DNA of 64,000 nt, taken from positions 57,856,724 through 57,920,723 of the forward strand of contig NC_037670.1 of NCBI RefSeq assembly GCF_003255815.1, given 5' to 3'. Source of the DNA: Theropithecus gelada. Lineage: Eukaryota; Chordata; Mammalia; Primates; Cercopithecidae. Below the pieces are notes generated by a model that made no database searches, was not told where the DNA came from, and saw nothing but the letters and a program-made list of their open reading frames with translations. Of the stretch, positions 1 to 51,962 are shown one piece after another (the first letter of the stretch is position 1; each line of letters begins with the position of its first letter). The position numbers were made by a program, and so were the translations under genes.

Positions 1-286
1 TTTTTAGGCGGAGTCTTGCTCTGTGACTCAGGCTGGAGTGCAGTGGCCGGATCTCAGCTCACTGCAAGCTCCGCCTCCCGGGTTCACGCCATTCTCCTGC
101 CTCAGCCTCCCGAGTAGCTGGGACTACAGGCGCCCGCCACCTCGCCCGGCTAGTTTTTTGTATTTTTTAGTAGAGACGGGGTTTCACTGGGTTAGCCAGG
201 ATGGTCTCGATCTCCTGACCTCGTGATCCGCCCGTCTCGGCCTCCCAAAGTGCTGGGATTACAGGCTTGAGCCACCGCGCCCGGCC
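1..286 (-). mobile_element. Alu, AluYR-like (Old World monkey type)
   Basis: Near full-length Alu read on the minus strand, with its A-tail cut by the window start. It ends in the gcttgagccaccgcgcccgg form and has gtggccggatctcagc, features I associate with cercopithecid AluY subfamilies. It lies in the same orientation as EGFR. Confidence 0.93.
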
Positions 287-1039
287 CAGGAGTTTAGTTT
301 CTAGTCAGCCACTAAGTGTTTCTGGGTAGTTTTACTTCAAACGTTTAAAAAGAGAAATTTTTAATTCTCAGATACATTGTAAGTAACCCAAGAGCAAATT
401 TCTGTCTTTACAATTTGGGGAATCATTGTTTTCATTTCCCTCTGGGGACAGCTGTTCCATCATTGCAGCTATTCAAATACAGAGGAATGAGATTTCCTTT
501 GTGAACTAAAAAGCAAATCTAACAGAGCCAAAGCGTTAACTGCCCATAATGTAAAAGGACTTCAAATCAAAATAAAGCTAATCAAAGTACAACAAACACA
601 AGAATGGCTTTAAATAACAGGTTGAAATTGTAGGTAACATTATGTAGAGAACTATCGTGGAAAACTTTCAGGCCCTGGAAACTTAAACTCAGGCTTTCAG
701 TAACTTCTGCTTAAATGGGACCCGCACTAAGTGAGTTCTCTGTAATGGCACTATTATATTCGTTTGTAGAAGGCTAATTTTGGGGGTCAAATAAACCTCC
801 ACTTATCTAGGCCAGGCCGACTGGAGTGTGAGCGTGAGAAGGAGGGCCAGAGAGCAGCTCATGAGCAGCGGAGCTCAGGAGCAATGGCGGGCGCATGACG
901 GTCATGCTGAGCTAGGGAACGAGGGTTGGCGCAGATGTAGATTAGGAAGATGTTTCTGGGTATATTTTAGTGGCTGCTCCAACCTAGGTCAGCCAAAGGG
1001 GATCAAAGGAGGAAAGGAACACTCAGTGGGGATCAGGCG

Positions 1040-1240
1040 TGTGCTGGGCCCATGGTGGGCGATGTGAAGGGGCTCACTGCCCTCCCTACTTCCCAGCAAG
1101 ACAAGGTGCAGAACACACTCCACAGCCGGGAGACCAGGCCCAGAGAGGCCAGCAACGTGCCCACGCTCACACAGCAAATGTGCCAGAATCCAGATCTGAA
1201 TCCACAGTCCACTGGAGTCCTGAGCCCGTCCTGTATTGGG
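1040..1240 (-). repeat. MIR-like SINE remnant
   Basis: The order of short blocks matches the complement of the MIR consensus: agaggccagcaacgtgccca, then cacacagcaaatg, then a diverged end. It is old and heavily mutated. Confidence 0.4.
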
Positions 1241-1719
1241 CGAAACCTGCCAAGACTACGCGCCCCTTAAGGAAAACGGTCACATACGCATTACACATGG
1301 ATGGCCTGGCCACCTCTCCACCACGTGAGGAGTCACCTTTGTGGAGCTGGGGGTTACTGGGAGACAATTAAGAACAGCTGCGGACTGTTGGCCCCCTCTG
1401 ATAAGCGGGGGAGGGGCAGCTCCCACATGCAGGGCTGGGTTCGGGGGACAGCCAGGGCTCACCTCCTGGTTGGGACAGGTAGGCACAAACTCAAGTAAGC
1501 CATAAACCAACCAGATCTTCTGGGGCAATATGTGCTAAGAGGAAAGTAAAACCAGGTGATAGAGACTGCCAGGCAAGGTGGGCAGTGCTCTCCATTCCCT
1601 GCTTCAGATAACCAGGAGGAGAGCTGGGGAAGCAGGTCTGGGTTCCAGGTCAGGGCATGAGTGGACCTAGCTCCACACACAGCAACACCTGCCCCAGGCT
1701 GACCACCCGCTCCCCAAGA

Positions 1720-2330
1720 CGGTGGGTTGCACAGTGTCCCCACATTTCACGTCTACCCAGAACTGCAGAATGTGACCTTATTTGGAAATGGGGTTTTGCA
1801 AATCTAAAAATCTTGAAACGAAATCATCCTGGATTTAGGGTGGGTCCTAAATGCAATGACTGGGATCTTTTTAAATATATACATTTATGGAGTGCAATGT
1901 TTGTTTTGACATCTATACACATAGTGGAGTGATCAAATCAAACTAATATATCTATCACTTCACATATCTATCTTTTTTTGTGTTAAGAAGATTTACAATA
2001 GACTCTGTTAGCAATTTTCAAGCTCAATGATTGGTATCCTTACTAAGAGAAAGGAGAGGGGCCTGTGGTTACAGAGACACAGGAAGAGGCCATATGAAGA
2101 TGGAGGTTGACGTGGGGAGGTGCAGCCCCAGCCCAGGGATGCTGGGGCCACCAGAAGCCAGAGAGGCAGGAAGGATCCTTCCCAGAATGCTTGCAGGAGC
2201 ATGGCCTTTAGATGCCTGGCGTCCAGAGCCAGAAGGGAATAAATCTGTGCAATGTTGAGCTACCAAGTTGGTGATGATTTGTTGTGGCAGTCTTGGGAAA
2301 CAAATGCAGCCACACACAGAAATAACAAGC
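1720..2330 (+). mobile_element. MaLR/ERVL-type LTR remnant split by an L1 fragment
   Basis: Two halves of an old LTR-like repeat flank an insertion. The left half, to about 1866, holds the cagaatgtgaccttatttgg block. The right half, from about 2033, includes aataaatctgtgcaatgttg. The piece between (about 1867-2032) resembles an L1 3' UTR segment. The family names come from remembered consensus sequences, so the class is more certain than the name. Confidence 0.55.
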
Positions 2331-3731
2331 ATCTCCCAATAAAAAGAGGCACACAAGATCCTCTCCCAGGACCATTGTCTAACAACGGTCATGGGAGTGT
2401 TCTACTCTGTGGCCAAAGTTATGATCATGAGAATGGCAAAAACATTCAGTGATTTTTGTGGTCAGAGAAGCGTGAGCATTCCCCACTTGCTGGGCTGCTG
2501 GGGGCCGCCTGTGGCTGCAGCTGAGAAATCAATGCCTGATGGTGCTAGAGTGAAAGGGGCTGTTCAGGGTGTGCTCCTGTCTGGTTATCCTGGGAGGTGG
2601 TCCCTGCTTCTACAATGCAGCCCAGGAGCTCTGTGATGGGAGGGAGTGGACCCAAGCACCATAGCTCCCAGCAAGAGCCTGCCTGGTGGTGTCAAGGGCA
2701 GCTGCTGGCATAAGAGCACTCCAGATGTTTTTGTTTGTCTTCTTGTAGGTCACCTTTTACATCTGCGTGGAGCTGGGCAAACACCTCACGAGTGACTTGG
2801 CAGGACTGACTGCCACAGCTAACCAGGGGAATGCAAGCAATAAGGAGGACCTGCCCAGGCTCGGTGGGCGTCTGCTCCCTCCCTCTGGTCCCTGGCACAT
2901 CCCTGGACTCCCTGCCCTGCTGTCGGAGGGAGAGGAGGGGCAACAGCGTATTCTCAGAGACAGGGTCTGCCTGCAAATTCTTTAAAGTCAACGGGGTGAA
3001 ATATATACCCACTGTCAGAAAAAAACAGGACTTAGCAAGTTGAGTGCAAATAACTGATACAAGACTGGGATGGAGATGGGAGGGGTTTGGGGCAAAAGCA
3101 GAAGTCTTTCTGGGTCCACACGAGCTGTGAAACACCTGGCTCGTTGCTCTGTGCCTGCCTCCGGCACCCAGGCGGGGCTACCTGACCACTCTGCTCTCTC
3201 AGCCCTGCCCTGGCTCTGGAGCGAGCCTGTGGAAAGGAGGACACTTAGCCAAGGCCCCAGCCACATAGCAGCAGCAGCTGCGCCCTCTGTCGGCTCCTTG
3301 CACCTGCTCACTGGGCCTCCTGCGAGGCACCTGCTCCACTCCACCACCATCACCTGGGTCCTCCTGGCCTCGGCCTGGCTTGCTTACCTTGTTATCAAGT
3401 CCTGACTGGGGGAAGCAATACTCCTTCTCCACTACAAATCACCACAGTATTCACAAAGAATTCCAGAGAAATAAGAACACAGACATCAGACCAGACTGAG
3501 CACTCAATAAAGAGAAAATTCTTCAAAGGTAGCTGATTGATGAGAGTTTCCACATGCAGAGGGGACAGGCACTGATTCGTGCACAAGAAGATCAACTTGA
3601 TTGGATCCAAAATAAAGGAATGTCTGTGTGCTGCATGCACGCACACACACATCCCATGGCAAACTCTCGCTATCCCAGGAGCGTGGACCACATGTGAGGA
3701 TCCCGGCTCCTTATCTCCCCTCCCCGATTAC

Positions 3732-43535
<39,804 letters not shown>

Positions 43536-45607
43536 CTAGCAGTTTCTTCACTCCCTCCACACACAGACTCACCCATTCCTGCCCAAGTCATCTGGTCACA
43601 AAGCTTACTAACTTTGTGAACTTTAGTGACTGATAATACAAATTCTCACTGACGGATACAGCAAAGCAAATGTGATAAAAGATCTTTATATAAGGTGCAA
43701 TTCATAGTAAGTGATAGCTTGTCCCTATAATGCATGAAATTGCATTAAAATGCCAAAATTAAAAAATGTTGAAATTTAAAGGCATGGGCAGTAGATGAAA
43801 ATTCTATGAAAATCTCTAAGACAAGATTAACCTGTAAGAGCTCTAGTAGGCAAAAAATAAATTTCACAAGGTATTTCACTAATATAACTGAGTTAATAAC
43901 TATATAATGAATTTTTTACTTCGCAAAAATATAGTATGTCACATTGTTGTGTGTGCAAAGAATGTTTACAAACATAGCATACACTGGGCAGTAGTGTACA
44001 CAACATTGTACACCTAAAATCAGTGACAAAAGTGTAAATTAAAAACCTAACTGGTTGCAGATTAAAAATATTATTCAAATGAATGCATCAAAGAATAAAT
44101 CAAAGGTCTAATGTAGAATACTCAGAAAATAACAAACATCAAAATACAACATTTAAAAACACCCTCAGCTAGTGAGAAACCCACACATCCCTGTGTTCAT
44201 CCACACTCCGTGTTGATCCACCCAGCACAGGCAGAGGTGCAGTTACTTCCCTCACCACCAACACACAGTCCTGTATGCTTGGGTCCTTAATATTTCAAGG
44301 CATCAAACTTAATCCAAGAAAAAAGTTTTAAATTAAGGGACAAAGTTGGACCATATAAATGGAAGTGGTTATCCATTTTTAAAAGCAAAGGAGAGGATTA
44401 TAATAAAGTTGTATTTACAGCACTAGCTCTTTGAAAGGCATGTTTAGGCGAGCATAACAAAACAGAGTCTTGGGGCTTTTGAGGCAGAGAGTGTGTAAAG
44501 CGACTATAATTTGAACCCAAATTATCTTAAGAGTGAAGAAATATGGCCTCTGGCTTTGGATGTTGGGTTGAGCCCTGGCCAGGTTCTTCCTCATCTGCAA
44601 AGGCGCTCCTGCAATCTACAGTAACCAGGTGGTAGAGCACAAACCATGGCCAAAATCAATACACTGGCACTTTCTTCAATGCTTTTTACATGTGCATTTC
44701 TATTTTATAGGCTTCTTTGTTCCCTCCCCATGGGAATGATTCTAAAGAGTATCATCGGACTGTCTGCCCTTGCAATGAGCCATGGAAATGAGCACATGTT
44801 CAGACAGCGCATAACCAACCCAAAGCACTTACACAAACATTAAATATGAAGCAATCTTCACATCCTCTTTAACTCTGTGGGGATTTCCCTGTTCTTCCCT
44901 TCTGTGTTCTCATTCAATTTCAGTGATAACGATAACTTTCACATGGGAACCATGACAGTTGACAAGATGGAGTCCCTCTCTCCTATCTCCAGGGGCAGAA
45001 TTATTCCATCATTTTTCCAACCATAACTCTGGATTGACCCAGCGTCTCTGGTCTGCTTTTCCCCAGGAGTATGGGGGAAATGAGTTTGTTCTGAATGCAA
45101 CCTCAAGTTGAAACAATTGTATGGTTGTCTGTTACACATGCAGATAGGGCTAAACTGATTTCCCAATTCTAAAGTCCTTAAAGATGTCAGCACTGATGTA
45201 GGTACAAGGTTGTGACAATAACACGTGGCCTTTCGGTTAGCACACCTTGGAATAAAAGCTGCTTTCCCGGCTGACAGACTATGGCCTCTAACTCTCATTC
45301 CAACTAGATTGGCTGTGGTCCAGGTAGCCGTAAGTGTTGGTTGGGCCCCTCATGCCAAACAGGTGAACGGGGTCAACTAGAACCTAGGGCTGGAACACGT
45401 TGCAGAAGAGTTTCTTCAGGATGCAGAGGGATGAAAACAGGCAGCTGCTTTCATTTTAAATAATCAAGGACATCAGCTTGCAAGTTTCTCTCAGTTGAAC
45501 CAAAGAATTTTTATTATTAAATCAAAGAGTAAGTAACTTTTGTCAGTAAAGGAAAAATGCCATTTAAGATTAATCTATTACAGAAAACAATATTTTAAAA
45601 AAACCTG

Positions 45608-45723
45608 TACTTGTGCTTCTATTCATTTATTCAAAAAGTGCTAAATGAGCCCCAAATAACCCCCCAAAAGCTCCTTCGGGGCTTATTTAGCACTTTTTGA
45701 ATAAATGAATAAAAGCACAAGTA
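45608..45723. repeat. Near-perfect inverted repeat (46-bp arms, 24-nt loop)
   Basis: The left arm 45608-45653 begins tacttgtgcttctattcatt. The right arm 45678-45723 is its reverse complement except at two positions. On either strand one of these is a G-U pair and the other a true mismatch. The loop is 45654-45677. No Alu or other family explains it. Confidence 0.93.
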
Positions 45724-45857
45724 TTAGAAGCACTTCATTATCAATGAAGATAATGACCCTTCATTGTCTACAATTAGCATGAGTAACTTTTATATTCAGA
45801 AAAAGATCCTGTATTTGGGAGACAGTAACAACATTACATATTCTTGATGTAAATCTT

Positions 45858-46152
45858 TTTTTTTTTTTTTGAGACGAAGTCTTGCTCTGTCGCCCAGGCT
45901 GGAGTGCAGTGGCCGGATCTCAGCTCACTGCAAGCTCCGCCTCCCAGGTTTACGCCATTCTCCTGCCTCAGCCTCCCGAGTAGCTGGGACTACAGGCGCC
46001 CGCCACCTCGCCTGGCTAGTTTTTTGTATTTTTTAGTAGAGACGGGGTTTCACCGTGTTCGCCAGGATGGTCTCGATCTCCTGACCTCGTGATCCGCCTG
46101 TCTCGGCCTCCCAAAGTGCTGGGATTACAGGCTTGAGCCACCGCGCCCGGCC
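45858..46152 (-). mobile_element. Alu, AluYR-like, with perfect 22-bp target-site duplication
   Basis: Young full-length Alu with an unbroken T14 (A-tail) start. Its flanks are perfect copies of a 22-bp sequence starting acatattcttgatgtaaatc (45836-45857 and 46153-46174). It has the ggccggatctcagc and gcttgagcc variants. It is a likely lineage-specific insertion. Confidence 0.96.
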
Positions 46153-46878
46153 ACATATTCTTGATGTAAATCTTAATTCACAAAACATTTTGGGAAGCAA
46201 CTGGACAATTTGTTTAAACAAGCAAGTATGCCTAAATTCTACATCATGATGATTCCACTTTGGGAGACTTATTCTGAGGAAACAGACCTTATGCAGAATG
46301 TTGTTCATTAATTTTGTTAATAATGGAAAAAACTGCAAAGAAACTTAAGTGCCCAATTACCCAACATGTCTATTCTTGAGAATAAGAAGGCAGTTGACAT
46401 ACTATTTGATTCAATATAAGGCATGTCAATCTTGAATTCTATCCTGGGTTAATAACTAAAGTATCAAAAGAAAACATATAAGGTTGTTTCTTCTGAGGCT
46501 TTCCCTTGTCAAATACCCAAAAGGAGACAGCAACATTTAAGTGAAATCTAGGATGAGGATCAGAATGACTTGGTCTAGGTTTTCTAATTAAAACAAGGTA
46601 TGATCTTGGTTCCATCCTTATACCAAATATCTCATGTTAGAAATACAAAGTAATGAGAAAATTTAATGTGAGACCACTTATATGAGTAAATTACTTAAAA
46701 ATTACAGTAACAAATTAGGTAGATTTAAGACAAAGCTGCAAAGAGCAAGAGGTTTTTAATTAATCTAAGATAAGGTTTTTGTTTAGCCACTTCCTCACTG
46801 TGTGAACTTGAAGTACCTCTCCAAGCTCTCTGTGTCATGCTTTCCTCAAATATGAAAATGGTGACAATAACATTGACC

Positions 46879-47297
46879 TCTGCTGTGGTTTGAATGTGTT
46901 TTCCAAAATGCATTTATTGGAAACTTAATCACCAATGCAACAGTGTTGAGAGGTGGAACCTTTAAGAGGTATTATAATTAGATCATGAAAGCTGTGCCCT
47001 AAGGAATGGATGAATGCCATTATTGTAAGAGTGGCTTAGCTATCACGGGAGTGGGTCCTTGATAAAAGGAGGAGTTAAATCCCCTTTTTCTCTCCCCCCC
47101 CACCTCACATGCATGCTCTCTTGACCTTCTACCATAGATTGACATAGCATGAAGGCCCTCACCAGCTGCCAAGCAGATGCAAATGCCATGCCCTTGGACT
47201 TCCCAACCACCAGAACCATGACCCAAATACATTTATTTTCTTTATAAATTATCCAGTCTGTGATATTGGTATAGCAACATAAAATTAACTAAGACAA
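46879..47297 (+). mobile_element. MaLR-type solo LTR (MST/MLT1 class)
   Basis: About 420 bp beginning tgctgtggtttgaatgtgtt and ending near aaaattaactaagacaac. It has the expected internal order: ggaaacttaatcaccaatgc, gaggtggaacctttaagagg, a C/T-rich run, then ccaccagaaccatgacccaa and ttctttataaattatccagt. Only the LTR is present, with no internal coding part. Confidence 0.8.
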
Positions 47298-49068
47298 CGT
47301 CCCAGAAATGTTTTGAAGATTGAATAAATATATAAGCTTTTGACTTTCTTTTATTAAAGTTAACTATTGAGAATGCAACAGCAGCATAACATAACATGCA
47401 TCTGGACCCATGTTAGGGGAAGTCAGCCACTCTATATTGTCTTAAGTTATTGTCTAAACTGAGATGTTTGGATTTGCATATGGACTTACTCAAATGTTGG
47501 CCATTAAACACAGTTACTTTATAGAACATTTATCAAATCAGAAAAGAAAGAAGAAAGAAAAAGGAATACATTGTACTTTAAGAATTACATAAAAATATTT
47601 ATTTAAGACTAGGTATTTTAGTAGTTTATTCAAAGAAAGAGTTAATATTAATTTAAGTCTATACATTTGAAAACCACATAATTAAAAGTGTATGAAGTTC
47701 CATACAAAATGCTAGTGGTTTGCCCTACCCCTTGCAAATCTGAAGACAAATTCTACTGCATCAAGAGCAGCAGGCCCTATGACTTAGGTCTTCAAGAAAG
47801 TAACTTTTTGTCCTAAAACTTTATTTTGAAGATTTATAAATGTATAGAAAAGCTGAAAGAATTGTACCGCACACATCCTTATGTTAGCATTTTACTACAT
47901 TCACCTTATCACATATCTATTTATCTGTCTTGATGTGGTCCCCTAGTCTGCTTTCAGATGCATTTTAAAGTAAAGTAGAGATATCATTATACTTCACATT
48001 GGCATATCACTAACCAGAGTTCAATATTAGTTTTCAGTCATCATTGTTGTTTTTAAGGTAACATCCACAAACTGTGAGAGGATTAATCTTAAGTGTAGCA
48101 TTTAATGAGCTTTAACGAATGCACATGCTGGAGTAATCTGAATTCCTGTCATGATTGAAACGGTAACTGTCATCCCTAATGCCTCTCCCAGTCGATCCTG
48201 CCCCCACACACCAGAGGCAACCGCTGTCCTGATCCATTTTCACTACAGAATAGCTTTGCTTGCTTTAGAACATAGATGGACTCACACCACACTGTCTTCT
48301 TGAGCAAGGCTTATGTCACAGCACAGTAGTTTTGAGGTTCATCTCTGTTGCTGTGCTCCACTTGGCTGTCGGGGGCTGGTTCAGGAAAGTGGATATAGGA
48401 AGTTATCTGTGCATTCTCGTTGGACATCTAGGGCAGGCCAGTGGTCTCATTATTATTTTTCTTAAGAAAATCTTCACTTTATTTTAACTGAAAAGAAAAG
48501 CAGTCTTCCTCCTTTAAGTTTTTAAATGTCTCTGGTTTTGTGGGGTAAGCCCTGTGGCCTTCCTCTGCTATTATGGGGGTGTATACCTCTCTGCCTACAA
48601 GCCTGGGCAAATCTGTATTATTTATTAAGACACAGTATTAGAAGAAGTTTCTCCAGATTTGCCCAAATCCACTTAGACACTTAGAATTGTCTAAGCAAAA
48701 CCATAATTGTTTTAACTTGTTTTCTCAGCTATGCATTAACGGCTGCTGAGGTAGGAGCTGGGCTCTTGTCAGTCTCTCCCTTTGACCTCCAAGTTGTCTC
48801 TGCTTCCATCCCCAGCCCAGATCTTCGCATCTTTGCTTCCTTTGCATCTTCAAGGTACGAGGTATGCTTAAAGGCCCACCCCCTAGAAAAGCCTGTTCTG
48901 CAACTACATTAGCTTAAGTACCCACCATTACATTCTGTCACATTATCCTGCATTCTCTGCTCCCTAGCAGTGATCACTACTTATTATTAAGTAGGGAAAC
49001 TTAATAATAATCATGAAATTATTATTTGCCTATGAATTTGTTATCCATCTTTCCTTACCAGATATACA

Positions 49069-49441
49069 GATGGTCCTCAATTTACTACAGGGTTATGTCC
49101 TCATAAACCCACCCTAAATTGAAAATAGTCGTCGAAAATGGCATTTTGTAGACATGAAAGGATTGGAAAACACAAAACACAATATCCCCAAAATGCTGGT
49201 GACACAGTCCACTGTATAGTATCGGCTGTTTAACCTCTTGATTGCATGGCTGACTGGGAGCTCTGGCTCCCGGCCATTGTCTGGCATCGCAAGAAAGTAA
49301 CATATCAGACATCAATTCACCCAAGAAAAGATAAAAAATTTAACATTAGAAGTATAGTTTCCATTGAATGTGCATGGCTTTCACACCATTGTAAAGTCAA
49401 AAAATCGTAAGTCCAACTGTAGTAAGCTGGGGAGTGTCTGT
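49069..49441 (+). mobile_element. Tigger-like DNA transposon remnant
   Basis: Ends tacagatggtcctcaattta and gctggggagtgtctgta are roughly inverted. The interior blocks ttgtaaagtcaaaaaatcgt and gtcgtcgaaaatggca match remembered Tigger-type elements. No coding capacity remains. Confidence 0.65.
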
Positions 49442-51599
49442 ACGGATGTGTGTGTGTGTGTGTACACATATGTGTATATATAGATAGCTTATTGGACCTA
49501 CTGGTATGAAATGCAAACACACATGTTGCGTTTGTATTTTTATTGTGAAAGCAACGGATGGCCATGTGACCAAAGTCTTGGATGACTTATCCTGGGTTTC
49601 TCTGCCTTTCTCGTTTCCATGTGCCTGAGGTAGACAGAGGAGGAGGCAGGCTGTATGGGAAGAGTGACAGTCCTCGCCACTTTCTGGTTGGTCATTATAA
49701 AATATTTCTAGCTTAGTCACATATTTAATTAGGCTTTAAAGGCCAGAGGATTTTTTTTTTCCTGCTTTCTTGCTGAAAGATTTAACAAAATCTCAAGTAA
49801 GATGGATGGATAGTTCATTTATAGGATGAACTTAAAATATATAAGGAAAAGACACTCAGTGAGTTTGCCAGAGGTTTCATTGAATCAGGATTGGTCATTT
49901 CTTTTGCTATACCAAAATCTAAAAATGAACATGTATACACATCTCAAATGCACAGAAGCATGACAGGAGGAAGACACACCATGTTGTTAACAATGACCTT
50001 TTCTGAATGGTAAATTTCGGGGTGTTTTTCTTATTTACTCTTCATAGTTTTTGTGTTTCTAAAATTTTCCAAAGTGGCCATGTATTACTTTATGCTAAAA
50101 AATTACCAAAAAGAAAATTTTAAAAATCTGTAAAAAATTTACAAAAATCAGTGTTAAAGAAGGCTAAAGAAGGATATCTTAAAAAATACAGTCCTTAAAA
50201 ATTGAGAAATAATCATGTACATCTATGAAGACACTCAATTTACCACATAAAAACAATTTTATAAATTGTGACTATAGAACAAGACTAGTCTATGAAATTG
50301 ATTTAACCCGTACAATAGTTTGTAATAATGGAAACTAGAAGATCTACAGTTGTGAGTCATAATGAAGTAATTGGTTAAACAAAAGTAAATACACTGTTTT
50401 ATTTAAATTTTCATTATGGGTTTAATAAAAACTTTTGTGGGATGGAAAAAGTCATAATTTTGAAGACAACTTTTATTCATTTAACAAATTTTATGTTTTT
50501 TCCTCAGTTCCTTATTTTACCCTATTTTATTTCACAACTAATAAATAGTTCTTAGCTGATAGGCATCTGAAGATACCTGTCAAACTGAATTTGAATCTAC
50601 ATGGGAACTTGAAAATGCACATGTGATATTCAAAAAGTCCTTTTGAATTTCTGACAATCTGCCACGTACATTATAATATGCCTTCTGGACTAAACATGCC
50701 AAGCTGTGGCATGCCCAACACAGCTGCAAACTAATGTATCTCTAATTAAGTTAACAAGCAGAAGACTTGAAAATAACATCTCTTTATTTTGAGTTAGGGA
50801 ACAGAATATCCAAACTGCTGGACTTTCAACTCTATGATTCTCCTTCTAGCCATTAAAAGAATCCCAAACCAAGCTTGTGATTTTTGAAATATATACTAAG
50901 TAGAGTGAGAATACCTTTGTAGATTGTCCCACCCTCTTGGGAGTTCACTGATGCTTGTGATCACAGGAAGGCCAGTTCACGAGGGACTGTGGAATATGCT
51001 TCCAGTGACATCATCAAACTTCTACTGTGTGAAGATTGTGATGGTACCATTATGGGATGATCTCCAGCCAGTTATCTCAACACGCTGGGTCTCAGTGCTC
51101 AGTGTACTCTGATTAACATGGGACCAGTTCTGTGAATTTCACAGGGCAATTGTGATCAGTACTGAGATTATGGACATGAAAGGGCCTCAGAAATCACAGA
51201 TCTCTCTAAATATGAAGCATGACACTGAGGCTTCACATGGCAGCAACTATTGCAATCTATTTCTGCCTACGTGTCTTCAGTGATACCTGTTTTACCTCCA
51301 TTGGTTTTTAAACTAATAATCTTAAATCACATTCCATTTTTTATGGGCAACTGAATGGCTGGTAAATCAGAAATGAATTTGACCTGTTATTGGACTATAA
51401 GAAACAAAATTCGGCTAAAAGAGATTTCAGAAGGCAATACCCATTGATCTGTTATGTATTCAATACAATAAATTCATATTAAGTCCCTACTGTGTGCCTA
51501 GCAGCACTCTTTGCCCTGGCAGGCAGTTTCTCAGAACGTTTCCATTTTAAACACAAGGACACACAGGGAACAGGCTCCTGGACGGAGGAAAGCAGATGA

Positions 51600-51962
51600 T
51601 TTACCTGGAACTGAACCTGGGTGTGGTTGGGGTGGGCCTCACTGTGTCCTGAATCCTGGAACTGGACCTGCATGTGACTGGGGTGGGCCTCGCTGAGTCC
51701 TGAGTCCTGGAACTGGACCTGCATGTGACTGGGGTGGGTCTCGCTGAGTCCTGAGTCCTGGAACTGGATCCGTGTGTGGCTGGGGTGGGCCTCACTGAAG
51801 CCTGAGTCCTGAAACTGGACCTGGATGTGGCTCGGGTAGGCCTCACTGTGTCCTGAATCCTGGAACTGGACCTGTATGTGGCTGGGGTGGGCCTTGCTGA
51901 GTCCTGAGTCCTGGAACTGGATCTTTGTGTGGCCAGGGTGGGCCTTGCTGAGTCCTGACTCC
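51600..51962. repeat. Minisatellite, 51-bp unit, about 7 copies, intron 1
   Basis: Tandem units such as ggaactggacctgcatgtga followed by ctggggtgggcctcgctgag and tcctgagtcct. The 51-bp period is a multiple of three, so a minus-strand frame (51479-52009) stays open through all copies and would give a 17-residue repeat (QVQFQDSGLSEAHPSHM). It seems to grow out of a MIR-like edge near 51480-51600. I do not call it a gene. Confidence 0.95.

Larger units (their letters stand above)
1..3731 (-). other. EGFR: EGFR intron 20, 3' part cut by window edge
   Basis: Non-coding. It contains an Alu at the edge, a MIR-like piece around 1040-1240, and an LTR remnant split by an L1 fragment at about 1720-2330. 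The rest is unique sequence in which I see no gene. In humans an antisense RNA (EGFR-AS1) covers this part of the locus. Confidence 0.9.

Noticed and set aside
46879..47297. Possible intact endogenous retrovirus next to the LTR
   Set aside because: Only a solitary old LTR is present; no gag, pol or env-like frame lies on either side.
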